A stretch of DNA of 64,000 bases, from contig CM045734.1 in the NCBI GenBank assembly GCA_024760905.1, forward strand, positions 39,740,064-39,804,063, given 5' to 3'. Source of the DNA: Plotosus lineatus (lineage: Eukaryota; Chordata; Actinopteri; Siluriformes; Plotosidae). The notes under the pieces are model-generated. The model made no database searches. It saw only the letters and a program-made list of their open reading frames with translations, and was not told the DNA's origin. Positions 1 to 10,230 of this stretch are shown here, one piece after another; the first letter of the stretch is position 1, and every line of letters begins with the position of its first letter. The translations under genes and the position numbers were made by a program.

Positions 1-2
1 CA

Positions 3-450
3 GCTTTGACCATCACCCTTGCACCACCAGTGGCATCAGCAGTATTACTGGCCGCCCTCACTGATGTCATGGACCATGCAGCTGTTAGGTCCACCCGTGC
101 CTGTTTGAGGACCTCAAGACGCGAGGTGAGCAACACCACCATGCCCATAACAATGCTCTGACCACCGTCTACAGGAGAGAATCAACCACTACCCAGCAGA
201 CCAGTCAGTTGCCCTCCGGTTACATGCACATCGACGCCTGTAACCCCCCTGCGGCTAGAGAGAGAAGTGGAAGTGACCCCAGCATGTTCAACCTTTCCGG
301 TATGCTCAGGAAGTGTTGTGATGATTTAGAGGACTCCACCTGTGACTCGTGAGACTTTTATTTTTCCAATTTGTTAAATGATTCCAGTTCATTCACTTTA
401 TTTTTCCTGTTTTCCTGTTTATGTAATAAAGTTTTAAATTTATAATCACT
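3..450 (+). pseudogene. Unidentified coding-like 3' end with poly(A) signal
   Basis: Two plus-strand frames look coding. One is open from the window edge to about 155. The other runs from about 125 to a TGA near 352 and ends in an acidic stretch, DLEDSTCDS. A frameshift lies between them. An AATAAA signal follows at about 425. I do not recognise the protein. It may be the last exon of a transposon-encoded or host gene that starts outside the window. Confidence that it is really coding is low. Confidence 0.25.
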
Positions 451-490
451 GTGGTTTGGACTTGTGTGCATGGTTTTTAGTCTTGAAAGA

Positions 491-822
491 TTTCTTCTTC
501 ACTTCACTTATCCCTTAACATCCAAGGATGTCGTTGGGGCGCCTTCATGGTGAGACTTGGGCTGATTTGGCCTGGCGGAGCCCATCCCTCTCCAGGTCGT
601 AGAAACACGCTGACGGCTTTGCCGCCTACTCTTTACGAAAGTCAACAATGGTTCTTTTACATGAACCTCTCACCATAGACAGTGAAGAGAGAGACATGGC
701 CTGCCTTTGATAACCCAGTTAGCTGCACTGGGGGGACAGTGACAACCTTGTGGGGACTCGAACCCCCAACCTTAGGATCAGCAATCCTGCACCTTAACCA
801 CTAGAGCACCACTGCCCTCTGG
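491..822 (-). repeat. tRNA-derived SINE, family 1, tail type C
   Basis: Minus-strand copy. The tRNA-like head with A and B boxes is at the high-coordinate end (about 740-822), where the B box reads as the reverse complement of GGTTCGAGTCCCC. The shared body carries the TCTCACTGTCTATGGT and CGTCAGCGTGTTTC motifs. The 3' tail (about 491-590) ends with a GATGTTAAGGGATAAGTGAAG motif. The same tail closes the copies at 5928 and 27528, while other copies of the family end differently. Confidence 0.85.
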
Positions 823-884
823 AATGATTTATTTAGGTGCAAATAAAAGGAACATATTGACATTATTGATATTAAATATATTAA

Positions 885-1135
885 CATACTGGTATGTTAA
901 ATTTGAAATTTATTGTAAATTATAAACATATTGTAAAATATAAACATATAGTACTTTATGAAAATCTTGTAAATTATAAACATACAGTACAGTATAAACA
1001 TATTACAAAATATAAACATATAGTACTTTATAAACATATAGTACATTATAAACATTGTAAATTACAAACATATGTTAAATTTTAAATTCATTGTACATTA
1101 TAAACATATTACAAATTATAAACATATAGTACTTA
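885..1135. repeat. AT-rich tandem repeat, unit about 16-18 bp
   Basis: Imperfect repetition of a TATAAACATATAGTAC-like unit. The 63-codon reading frame across it (repeating Tyr-Lys-His) is a by-product of the repeat and is not a gene. Confidence 0.85.
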
Positions 1136-2220
1136 GGCAGAATGAGCTTCCTTGGTCGAATCTGCGTATTTATAGGCAGAATCAGGAGCAAATCCTTTGA
1201 TCTTTACCACTGAACGTTGAAAAGTGGTTATGCCAGGTATTTCTCAGTCATTCCTCAGTCATACCTTGTTGAACGTAAATGTTCCACTTTCATTCCGCAT
1301 GTTCAGCAATCATTCCATAGATCTTCCTTCTAAAATGGAGTAGTCCTGTAGTCGTTCCTCGAGTCTTCCGTGCTTTCCGTGAAAGTTCCATGAATTATCC
1401 GAAGGTCTTCCTTTGCAAGCCACACTGGTGTAGTCGGACATTGTACCGCGGTCTTTCCGTGTCAGTTCCGCACATTTCGTGAACGTTCTGAAGGTGCTCC
1501 GAAAGTACAATTTTCAGTAGGTTTTTGACCCATTTTCTGGTAAAAATGCCAAAGCTACTCCGTAGAGTGCGTTCCGCGCCTTTCCGCCACGATCATTGCA
1601 TTCCTTGCGCCAGTGAAATGGGGGCATAAACTTAATTGTTTATTTGAGGACAGTATGACGCTTCAAATATAATCAGTGAGATAGCAAAAAAGTGAAGCTT
1701 CAGCTTCTCATCAGATTCTCTGCTTAAACTATGATATTACGTCATATGTTTGGTGATTGTCTCGTTGAGACATTTAAGTTTTTGTTGTACTTCAGGTATC
1801 ATGTCATTACCGTTTCAAATCCACAAACATTCGAAATAAGTGTGTTACAAATGCACAGCTATTAACCTTTTTGTGACTTGTTTGTGTTGTTGTCCTATAT
1901 CTTACTGTTTTCTCTAAAAGTGTATTGTTGATCATTTCTCAAATTACTTTACAGGTGTTCGGTTAGCCTCCCTGCAACCCTAGCATGATTTAGCAGATCA
2001 ACAAATGAATGACAAACATCTGGTCTTGCAGGCTTGCCTTATGAATGAAAACTTCATGTGTGACTGACAAATAGAAACTACAGATGATGTATGAGCTTAT
2101 CTGATTACATTTTGGTGCCATACAACCCTTGAAGCTTCACTAACAATGGCCTGAAAGATAAGCATAGCTTCTGTGTTTTATCTTCTTACATGTCTTCATT
2201 TAGGCTGAATATAAAGGTTC
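1136..2220. other. Unannotated stretch
   Basis: No supported gene. Between about 1260 and 1600 the sequence is enriched in TTCCG-type words (TTCCGTG, TCTTCCGTG), which suggests a decayed short-period repeat. The rest looks unique. Confidence 0.4.
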
Positions 2221-2360
2221 ATCATTTTCTGTAACCGCTTAATCCTAATTAGGGTCCCGGGGAGGCTGGCGCCTATCCCAGCCAACTCCGGGTGAGGGCA
2301 GAGTACACACTGGACAGCTCGCCAGGCCATCGCAGGGCTGAAACACGCTGACAGCAAACA
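2221..2360 (-). repeat. SINE family 1 fragment (tail B)
   Basis: Begins with the reverse complement of the tail B end (TAACCGCTTAATCCTAATTAGGG) and runs through the CCAGCCAACTCCGGGTGAGGGCAGAGTAC block to GAAACACGCTGAC, where the body is cut off. Only the 3' part of the SINE is present. Confidence 0.75.
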
Positions 2361-2429
2361 ATGGACGCAGCGTCATTACGTCAGCGTACTACGTAAGTAC
2401 GTCTAAACTCAAAATTTGACTTTTTTTTT

Positions 2430-2430
<1 letters not shown>

Positions 2431-2467
<37 letters not shown>
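2431..2467. repeat. (AC)n microsatellite
   Basis: About 18 AC dinucleotides following a T tract. Confidence 0.95.
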
Positions 2468-2469
<2 letters not shown>

Positions 2470-2629
2470 CCGCGCGTAAAATCGAAAAAACGTAAAACGG
2501 ATGAACGTAAGTCGGGGAGCTGATATGCTTTTCCAGGAAACCTTTATATTCAGACTTTCGGCAAGGCAAGAGTACGCTGCAAAGCGTCAGCGTGTTTCTA
2601 AGCAAAACTGGAGTACATAAAGGAAACTC

Positions 2630-2745
2630 ACGCAAGCACAGGAAGAACATTCCCACATCACACAGAAACTCTCAAGCCCAGGACTCGAACCCAGGACCTT
2701 CATCTTTGAGGTGAATGTGCTCAACACTATGCCACAATTGCCACC
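2630..2745 (-). repeat. tRNA-like dispersed repeat fragment (family 3)
   Basis: On the minus strand the sequence reads as a degraded tRNA-like head, with a GGTTCGAGTCC-type B box about 2683-2700, followed by the CATGTTCTTCC-type segment. It is the same repeat as the clearer copy at 19686. A similarly decayed copy lies at 2935-3045. Confidence 0.5.
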
Positions 2746-3229
2746 ATTATCATATTTATTTTTAAAAAACAATATTTAATCTATTCGCAAATATCACATC
2801 TTTCAGCATCTCAGTGAAAGCTGAGGCCAAGCCGAGTTGACTTCAAATAAGAGGTGAGGTAAACTCACAATAGGTCAGTAGGGCTGTTACTTGCATGTAT
2901 ATATTTGACTCTGGGGGGCGTAGAACTAATGTAAAAATATGGAAAACTGAGTGTAAATTCCATGTCGAAAGGCCCTTGGTTGAGATTTGAACCTCAAACC
3001 CTCTTGCTGTAAGGCAAAACTGATAACCATTAACCACCAAACGATAACCAATGTGCCTTCATTAAACATTACTACTGTGTATTATTATTATTATAATATT
3101 CAAGTGCAAGGTGACAATCTGAAGTGGTAAAATCAAAGTGCATTTATCGTACCTTAATTTTCCAGTTGAAATACTTTATCATCTGGACAATTGCCTTTAG
3201 GTGTAACAATGAGGGCAAATGGTTTTATA

Positions 3230-3325
3230 TTTCTTTTTGGCCCTGTAATGGCCTGACAAGCTGTTCAGGGTGTACTTGTGAAATCTCCACAACCCTAATT
3301 AGGATTAAACGGCTTAGCAAATGCA
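3230..3325 (+). repeat. SINE family 1 fragment (tail B)
   Basis: The segment from GGCCTGACAAGCTGTTCAGGG to CCCTAATTAGGATTAAACGG is the tail B of family 1 in plus orientation. The head and body are missing. Confidence 0.65.
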
Positions 3326-3593
3326 TAAATGAGTGAAAAAGCAATGCACTATTTATTTAAACTACCGGTATATGTTTTTTATACATCTTTTCTGGAGCTA
3401 ACTCTTACCTTCTTTATAAACCCCACCCCACCCCACCCCCAAGTTGACATTGGGGTAAAGCTCAAAATTCATCGGACTCCTGTTTTATTTAATCTTTTTA
3501 ACATTTTTTGCACATTCACATTTTCCTAAACCTTTGTACCGTACTCTGTACCTTTTTGTCTGAAAGCCACCAAACTTCGTGTCATTCCTAGTA

Positions 3594-3935
3594 CAGTGGT
3601 ACCTCACTTTACGAACGTCTCACCAAACGAAAAATGCAGGCTATGAAAGGCATTTTCCTATCATTTTTGTCTCTGTATACGAAACAAGTTCACATGAACC
3701 AAAGCGCCATGTTAAAAATTGAAATGCGCCGTTTAAAAATGAAAACGCACCATTCAAACATCCTGCCCCGCTGGCCTTCCATTTACTAGGAGGGATGACG
3801 CAGATCCCTCTTATTGGCTATCGTCCAACATCCTGCCCCGCTGGCTTCCCATTGGCTAGGAGGGATGACGCAGCTCCCTCCCATTGGCTATTGTGGAGCT
3901 GAATCTCCCATGATGCTTTTTGTGTAAAGGACAGA
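3594..3935. mobile_element. TA-flanked MITE end (pogo-like, CAGTGGTACCTC)
   Basis: TA followed by CAGTGGTACCTCACTTTACG is a typical pogo/Tigger-like terminus. Inside, a block of about 64 bp (CATCCTGCCCCGCTGGC onward) occurs twice, at about 3768 and 3830. The opposite terminus is not found; sequence near 4020 is a CA microsatellite. The MITE at about 30050-30700 ends in the matching GGTACCACTG and shares the CAATGGGAGAGAGCT-type interior. Confidence 0.6.
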
Positions 3936-4227
3936 TTTACTGTAGTTTCATGCTTTATTTCTTGACTCAGGCTTTTAACCTTCCATAAACATTTTTAAGA
4001 TTATAACTCTGCTAAGAAGACATGGTCAACACATGCGTGCGTGCACACACACACACGCACACACACACATGCGCGCAGACACAGACACACGCATGTGTGA
4101 TTTCCGGAAGAAACGGGCTTGAGTGAGCTCACAAAGGAATATGGCCAAACCCATCCACCATCGGTACAATATTGAAGCAGGAGGACTTAAAAGATCTGCT
4201 TTTATAATTTTTAAAGGGTTGAGGGCA

Positions 4228-5035
4228 GTGGTTCTTAACCTGGGTTTGATCGAACCCTAGGGGTTCGGTGAGTCGATCTCAGTGGTTCGGCAGAGCCTCT
4301 GACATGGAGGTCAAGTCACACCCGACTCATCATGTCAATTAGTGATGACACGCCCCGCTTGGCCATCACTGGCTGAAGATGATCACATTACATTGTTTGG
4401 CCAATCAGTGCTGCGGGGAATTTAGTGCGCTCAGTAGTCAACGCGTGACTATCATGGTAGTACGTCGTGTGATTTTTTTTTTTTTTTTTTTGGGGAATAT
4501 TTTAATCCATACTAACTATGTCTGTCTTCCTTTCGGCTCCTTCCCTTTTTTTACTTGGGAGTCGCCACAGCGAATCATCTTGATTCGCACGTTTGACTTG
4601 GCAGAGGTTTTTTTTTACGTCGGATGCCCTTCCTGTCACCACCCTTTTAGCAAGGGACAGAAACACGCTGACGGCTTTGCAGCTACTCTTTACGAAAGTC
4701 AGCCATGGTTCTTTTACATGCCTCTCACCATAGACAGTGAGAGACATGGCCCGCCTTTGATAACCCAGTTTGCTGCACTGGGGGTTAATCCATACTAACT
4801 ATGTCGAGCAAAAAAGAAAGTGGTCGGACGAATATGTACAACATGAATTCACATGCATCACGGAACGTGATGGGACTCAGCGTCCTATCTGCATGATTTG
4901 CAATGCCAAGTTGAGCAACTCTAGTCTCACACCGGCAAAACTAAAGGAAAACTTCTTGAAACTGCATGGAGATGGGAATACAAGAACACAACGCTTGCTG
5001 AATTCAAGGTGAAGAGAGCCAGATTCGAAGAAAAT
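4228..5035 (+). mobile_element. hAT element remnant encoding a ZBED-type zinc finger
   Basis: The left end CAGTGGTTCTTAACCTGGG is a typical hAT terminus. After a SINE insertion, 4806-5010 encodes a BED-finger-like segment (KRKWSDEYVQHEFTC, then PICMICNAKLSNSS and KLKENFLKLHGDG). This resembles the N-terminus of ZBED5-type domesticated hAT transposases. The frame stops shortly after and the rest of the transposase is missing. A matching right terminus is not visible. This is a dead fragment. Confidence 0.75.
4523..4784 (-). repeat. SINE family 1, tail A, head-truncated
   Basis: It is flanked by a 21-bp exact duplication (4502-4522 and 4785-4805), so the borders are firm. It starts with the reverse complement of the RTE-like 3' end (CTTTCGGCT... 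GTCGCCACAGCGAATCATC) and continues into the family body. It ends at the TGCACTGGGG segment; the tRNA-like head is missing. It interrupts the hAT zinc-finger region. Confidence 0.9.
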
Positions 5036-5336
5036 TTGACATTTGCTCACAACATAAAAAATGTTGTTCAATTTTTACCCTAAGCCAAACCCTAACCCTA
5101 ACCCTAAACCTAAACCTAACCCTAAGCCCTAACCCTAACCCTAAACCATAATATATGAGTTAATTTAGCATTATGTAGAATAAATAAGAATAAAATCATT
5201 ATAAGAATAAAGAATTTTTATAACACATTGTGATCTTTTTGTATTATGCATTTATTAGAACAAAGAAAAAAAGATGTTGTGAGCAAATGTCTGTTTTTTC
5301 ATTAAGGTTGTGAGCATTTGTCCTGTGAGCAAATGT
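5036..5336. repeat. Small inverted-repeat element enclosing a telomeric-repeat tract
   Basis: The arms GACATTTGCTCACAACAT (about 5037-5054) and ATGTTGTGAGCAAATGTC (about 5273-5290) are inverted copies. A further GTGAGCAAATGTCC occurs at about 5320. Between the arms, 5078-5147 is a run of CCCTAA and variants (CCCTAAG, CCTAAAC). The flanks belong to other repeats, so this is an interstitial telomeric tract and not a chromosome end. Confidence 0.75.
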
Positions 5337-5339
5337 CCG

Positions 5340-5925
5340 CGCACCGCCTCAGCATACCAACCCAGCCTCCTTCTTAATAGCTTTTTTGTAAAGTGTGGTC
5401 AGTGTATGCACATTACAAACATCACAAATGTGGCTTGTATGGGGCAGTTGAAAGAAAAAAAACTCAATATTGACTGTGCATTGCAAAAAACAGATATCTT
5501 GAGATTCTGAAGCCAAATGGACAGAGATTTTATGGTAAAATGAGACAAAAATCAAACTATTTGCCCTCTTCACGAAATGGTATATCTGAAAAAAAAGGCA
5601 AAACAGCTTATAGTGTTATTTTAGTTTACATTCTGTGTGGACTTTACATACAAACTCCACAAAGAAACCTTTGTAATACAGGGGAAAGGTGGTGGCTTTG
5701 TTTTGTGAAAGCAGGTCAAGACATGTTCCAGGCATGCCTGAGAACACTGAAATTCCGAGGGGCTGGAAAAGTTTATATATAATGGGAAAGTCAGGGAGTG
5801 CAAGAGAGGAGAAAAGAAGAAAACTAGCAAGGAGAACAGAAGGAAGGATACATTTCACCAGACCTGTCACACTTGGAAAAAGGACCGTAAATATATCATT
5901 TGTTTGCTTTGTTTTAATCTTGGTC
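5340..5925. other. Unannotated stretch
   Basis: Several overlapping frames of 65-130 codons occur on both strands, but none resembles a known protein or has splice context I can defend. Probably non-coding. Confidence 0.4.
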
Positions 5926-5927
5926 AG

Positions 5928-6239
5928 CCTGGGCAGTGGTGGTCTAGTGATAGGGTGCAGGATCGCTGATCCTATGATTGGGGGTTTGAGTCCCCATAGG
6001 GTTGTCACTGCCCCTCCAGTGCAGCTAACTGGGTTATCAAAGGTGGGCCATGTCTCTCACTGTCTATGGTGAGAGGTTGATGTAAAAGAACCATTGCTGA
6101 CTTTCGTAAAGAGCAGCTGCATAGCCGTCAGCGTGTTTCTACAACCGGGAGAGGGATGGGCACCGCCAGGCCAAATCAGCCCAAGTTTCGCCATGAAGGT
6201 GCTCCAATGACATCCCCGGATGTTAACCGATAAGTGAAG
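5928..6239 (+). repeat. SINE family 1, tail type C, full length
   Basis: Exact 12-bp duplication AATCTTGGTCAG at 5916-5927 and 6240-6251. The order is: tRNA-like head with A box (TGGTCTAGTGATAGGG) and B box (GGTTTGAGTCCCC); body with TCTCACTGTCTATGGTGAGAG and CGTCAGCGTGTTTC; then tail C (GCCAAATCAGCCCAAGT... GATGTTAACCGATAAGTGAAG). This copy defines the full tail C structure. Confidence 0.92.
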
Positions 6240-6249
6240 AATCTTGGTC

Positions 6250-7400
6250 AGATGTAGATTAGTATTGCTTAATGTTTTTATTAGTGTATGTTGATTAAAT
6301 CTGTTACCATTTAAAATAATTTATCTGTCATACATTGCTGTCTGCTATACATAACAATTTGGGGCCATAACACCTTCGTGTCCATGAATGAAACACAGGC
6401 CTTCTTGCTGTGAGGCAAATGTGCCAACCACTCTGCCACCATGCTACCCCAAACGCAAACAGAAAAAACTCCAGAAGATTTTTATGGGAACTAATTCCTT
6501 TTGAATGAATCCCTTGAACTAGTTTTTTCAGCCATAACACAGATGAAAGGTACAGTAGGTTTCCAATTTAGATATGCAATCTGTGTCTACTTGAATAATC
6601 AATTGTCTGCTCCAATACCGCTGTATATATAATTATTGTAATACAACACTCTCAGTTTTAGTTCTCTTTAATGAAGTGAGATGCAGATGAAGAAGTTCTT
6701 TTAGTAATAGACAATGAACCTGAAACAGGTTCAACAACTGCAAATGACGGTGTAATATAATCTGTTTTTTTTGTAATGTATAGTCATTTGTATAGAAACA
6801 ACACAGATATACTACACAGAGCCATGCTGCAATGTGAGATGTGTAAGTAAACATGATCTCTTTCCTCACCTGCGCCAACCTATACATACAATGAATAAAC
6901 AGAAAACACAGTTCTTCAATACACATGTTGAATTTGTTTTTATTTTATTTATGAAGTATACAGTTCCTTGTCAAAGATAATAATTTAAAAAGTTCATGAA
7001 TATATGTTCTGAGTGTAAAGTTACATATTTCTTTGTGTATATTGAAACGACATTAGCAGGTTTCTTCAGAGTAACACAGTGATATTGCATAAGATGCAGA
7101 TAATGATCTTTACTTTGGAATTTGAGCTGTGACTCCAAGTGTAAAACAATCACTCCTGGGCTCCTGTAGTGAAGCGTTTGACTTTGATACAAAAACCCCT
7201 TTACCATAAATTCTATGGCCACCTGAAAGGAATTAAGCAGCGTGTGGCAGTCTTTGTTAAATATAAAAATATTGCGACAGATACAGAAAGTCAAATCAGG
7301 TGTGCAATGCTTTAGCTACTAGGTTAGGTACTAAGCTTAGGTACTAAGCTAAAATCAAAGTTAGAACATATTATAAGGTATTCAAGTGCAAACAGCAGTA
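6250..7400. other. Unannotated AT-rich stretch
   Basis: No supported gene. A decayed minus-strand family 3 tRNA-like fragment is visible at about 6360-6440 (CTTCTTGCTGTGAGGCAAATG). The other reading frames here are short and show no recognisable motif. Confidence 0.4.
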
Positions 7401-7411
7401 GAAAGTGATAT

Positions 7412-7412
7412 G

Positions 7413-7506
<94 letters not shown>

Positions 7507-7527
7507 AATATATATATATATATAAAT

Positions 7528-7584
<57 letters not shown>

Positions 7585-7615
7585 GTGTGTGTGTGTGTAC
7601 ACACACACAAGAATG
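7412..7615. repeat. Compound (AT)n/(GT)n microsatellite
   Basis: Long AT run, then about 17 GT units, then AT with AAAT interruptions, then a short GT/AC end. All reading frames here are repetitive Tyr-Ile or Cys-Val strings and are not genes. Confidence 0.97.
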
Positions 7616-7723
7616 CATAAAGGTGAGAGAGGTACTCCTGTTAAATGTACATAACTGTTCACCAAGGGAAGTGGAACTAGGCTCTAGTTATAGTGTAGAC
7701 AGGTTTTTTGGTCTAACTTTTAT

Positions 7724-8012
7724 TATAATGCCGATGGCGTAGTGGTTAGGGTGCTACACTCATGATTGGGAGGTTGTGTGTTCAAATCCCAGTTAAACCC
7801 TCATTGTGCTAAGACCCTTGGGCAAGGTCTTAACCACAAGTGTTCCTCTGTTCGCCCAGCAGTATAAATGGGTACCAGTAAAAAATATACTGGGAAGGTA
7901 ACCTGTGATGGACTAGCGTCCCATCCAGGAGGAGTTGAACTCCTAGTCACTTCATGCTATGGAAACTGGGGATAGGTTCGATGAGCCACTATGGCTCGGG
8001 TGTAAAAAGCCC
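7724..8012 (+). repeat. tRNA-derived SINE, family 2
   Basis: tRNA-like head GGCGTAGTGGTTAGGGTGC (A box) and GTTCAAATCCCAG (B box), followed by a body with GACCCTTGGGCAAGGTCTTA, GTATAAATGGGTACCAGT and ACTAGCGTCCCATCCAGGAG, ending in GCTCGGGTGTAAAAA. Two other near-complete copies lie at 24289 (plus) and 43024 (minus). It is unrelated to family 1 outside the promoter boxes. Confidence 0.88.
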
Positions 8013-8065
8013 AATGGACTTTACCATTATATTAATTTATTATATACCTTCTTAATATACTTTAT

Positions 8066-9033
8066 CAATATACACCAATCTGCCATAACATTTAAAACAT
8101 TATGACCATAAACAAGTAAAGTGAATAAAGATAAAGAGATCTTACACTCATCATAGTGGCATGTACCAAAGAAAATTTTTCAAAATATGTTCTCAGAGAT
8201 GATGTTGGAACTAGAAAAAAAAATTAAGAGTTGAGTGTTTTTGACACCTACCACAATATGAAGGCTATACAAACTGTTGGGTTTATTCATTTTCAGAATG
8301 GCAGGTCTTGTGGAGTGTTGCTGGTACACAATAGACTAAATTTGCAATACGACTGCGCATGTGCGGGGAACATGACCCAATATCTGATCCAAGCGTCATT
8401 GCTACCAAACTTTCTTGTCGCCACTTGATTTTGTATGTAAACACATCCTAACAACTGCCGCTTAAAGCCTGCCTTCAGCCTTAAATTACATCTATCGATA
8501 TGCCAGGTGCGCATTGTGCTGTAGTGAACTGTGGGAACGGCATTTATCATCTCGAGCGTTGGGAAAAGGAAATTTGCAGTATACATGCCAGCAAATTTGG
8601 GACTAACTTGTGTACATGTCCGCCACCATTCACATTATTTACCTTCCCTACCAAGCTGAAGGATCCGGAGGAACGCAAACGTTGGATTAAATCAGTAAGG
8701 CATCCACATCAAGGTTTACTTCCGCCACGTTTGGTAGTCGAGATGCGAATTTAGTCTATTATAAGTACTGTACCTACCAATGGTGGTTGAAGGGAAGACA
8801 ATCATTGTACTGGTAAGATTGTCATTGGTGCCCAATGCTCACTGGCGCACACGGAGATTGAAGGCTGCTCATATGTCTGGTCTGATCCTACAGAAAATTT
8901 ACTTTGGCACAAACTGCTAAAATTGTTCAAGCCTATTATGACAGAAGGGTTTAAGAACACAGTGTATTGCTGTGTATGGGGCTGGCTAGCTGGTCAGTCA
9001 GGTAGTGTTAAATGTTATGGCTTATAGATATAT
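8066..9033. mobile_element. Possible DNA transposon remnant with inverted ends
   Basis: The left end TATACACCAATCTGCCATAA and the right segment TTAAATGTTATGGCTTATAGA are roughly inverted copies. The left end resembles a terminus common in fish mariner-like elements (inferred from memory of the family). The THAP coding fragment lies between the ends, so this may be a composite or two overlapping elements. Confidence 0.4.
8500..8754 (+). pseudogene. THAP-type zinc-finger N-terminus, transposon-derived
   Basis: The frame starts MPGAHCAVVNCGN and continues with a spaced Cys-rich segment (CTCPPPFTLFTFPTKL) and a DPEERKRWIKSV helix. The order of C-x-C, the F-x-FP core and the RxxW segment matches THAP-like fingers that head P-element- and Harbinger-type (ISL2EU-like) transposases in fish. 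A possible splice donor (AAGGTTTAC) lies at about 8711. No catalytic domain follows in the next kilobase, so the gene appears broken or only one exon is left. It lies downstream of the acyl-CoA synthetase on the opposite strand. Confidence 0.55.
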
Positions 9034-9269
9034 TCCTTATCATAAACCCTTCTGCACAGCTTTCATCGTACACTATGAAAGGAAACTGTTCCTACCTGTG
9101 CCCATTAAACTGTACAACTCCTCCATATAGCAACAACATCCACTGTAATACATTTACATTTTATAGTTTATCATATTGATAATACTTTACATATTACGCC
9201 CGACAGGATTCATTCTGTATCTGTTTATATAGACATTAGTAACCTCTAATTTCAGACTTACATATAGAT

Positions 9270-9274
9270 ATATT

Positions 9275-9308
<34 letters not shown>

Positions 9309-9323
9309 TTTCCTATGCATATT

Positions 9324-9364
<41 letters not shown>

Positions 9365-9382
9365 TGTGTGTGTGTGTGTGTG

Positions 9383-9476
<94 letters not shown>
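9270..9476. repeat. Compound (AT)n/(GA)n/(GT)n microsatellite
   Basis: AT run, about 8 GA units, AT run, GT run, then an AT run of about 95 bp up to 9475. It lies about 130 bp beyond the acsbg stop codon, probably within or next to its 3' UTR. Confidence 0.96.
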
Positions 9477-9479
<3 letters not shown>

Positions 9480-9605
9480 TTATAATTTTTCTTTATCAAG
9501 ACTTTATCTCATTCTTACTTTACATGAAGCAACTGTGTGCACACAACAAAGAATTGTGATTCAGATTCTATACATTATCAAATTATTAAACTTAAAATTC
9601 ATATT

Positions 9606-9682
9606 TTATGCTTCATAAAATTTGTCAATTTCTTCTTTGTACATTTTCGAAACAACTGGCCTTTTGAGCTTCATAGTCGGGC
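9606..9682 (-). CDS. acsbg2: acsbg2 coding exon 14 (stop)
   Basis: Acceptor TTTTTCAG after a 3.4-kb intron. Encodes [20 protein letters not shown] followed by KFYEA and a TAA at 9606-9608. GPTMKLKR is the family's typical terminal block. Confidence 0.92.
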
Positions 9683-10181
9683 CTGAAAAATATACACACA
9701 GGGAAAACAATTTGTTATAAAACTTGAAAAACTAACCAATCAATGTACAGTACTGAAAAATGAATTTAAAATGAGCTGGACAATAATTATAAGTTCTTTG
9801 TAACACTTGTAATTACAGATCCAATGTAGTCTTTTATGGTATATTCTTTTACATTAAAGTACTTTAAATAGTTTTATTCATTCAATCATCTTCGTTAAAT
9901 GATTTGACCTTCTCTGGATGCTAACTCTAGGGTCTAAATGCAGGGAATACTCGGGATGCCATTCTAACAAAGATGGACAGATTCATGCACATTTACACAT
10001 TAAAGCATTCCGGGATGTGTTTTGAATTTTTTTTTTTTGGTTTTTGGTGGCCACTCTACCTAACATGGAAGTTGAATACTGTACTTTGGAAGCTGGAGAT
10101 TGAGTTTGATTTACTGTATTATTCTCAGGAAAATTTGGCTCTGTATTTGACCCATCCAAAGTGAGCACGTGCACACACCCA

Positions 10182-10230
<49 letters not shown>

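Noticed and set aside
740..822. tRNA gene
   Set aside because: Has A- and B-box-like sequences but is the head of a SINE followed by body and tail; repeated about 17 times, not a functional tRNA.
894..1085. 63-codon open frame
   Set aside because: It is the translation of an AT-rich tandem repeat; repeating Tyr-Lys-His units, no coding signal.
4379..4798. 139-codon plus-strand frame
   Set aside because: Crosses a hAT/SINE junction; chance frame through a SINE.
5078..5147. Chromosome end
   Set aside because: The telomere-like run is short, imperfect and enclosed by other sequence on both sides.
7324..7665. Several open frames of 70-113 codons
   Set aside because: They translate (AT)n and (GT)n microsatellites into Tyr-Ile and Cys-Val strings.
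9236..9618. Open frames of 78-87 codons
   Set aside because: Microsatellite translation, as above.
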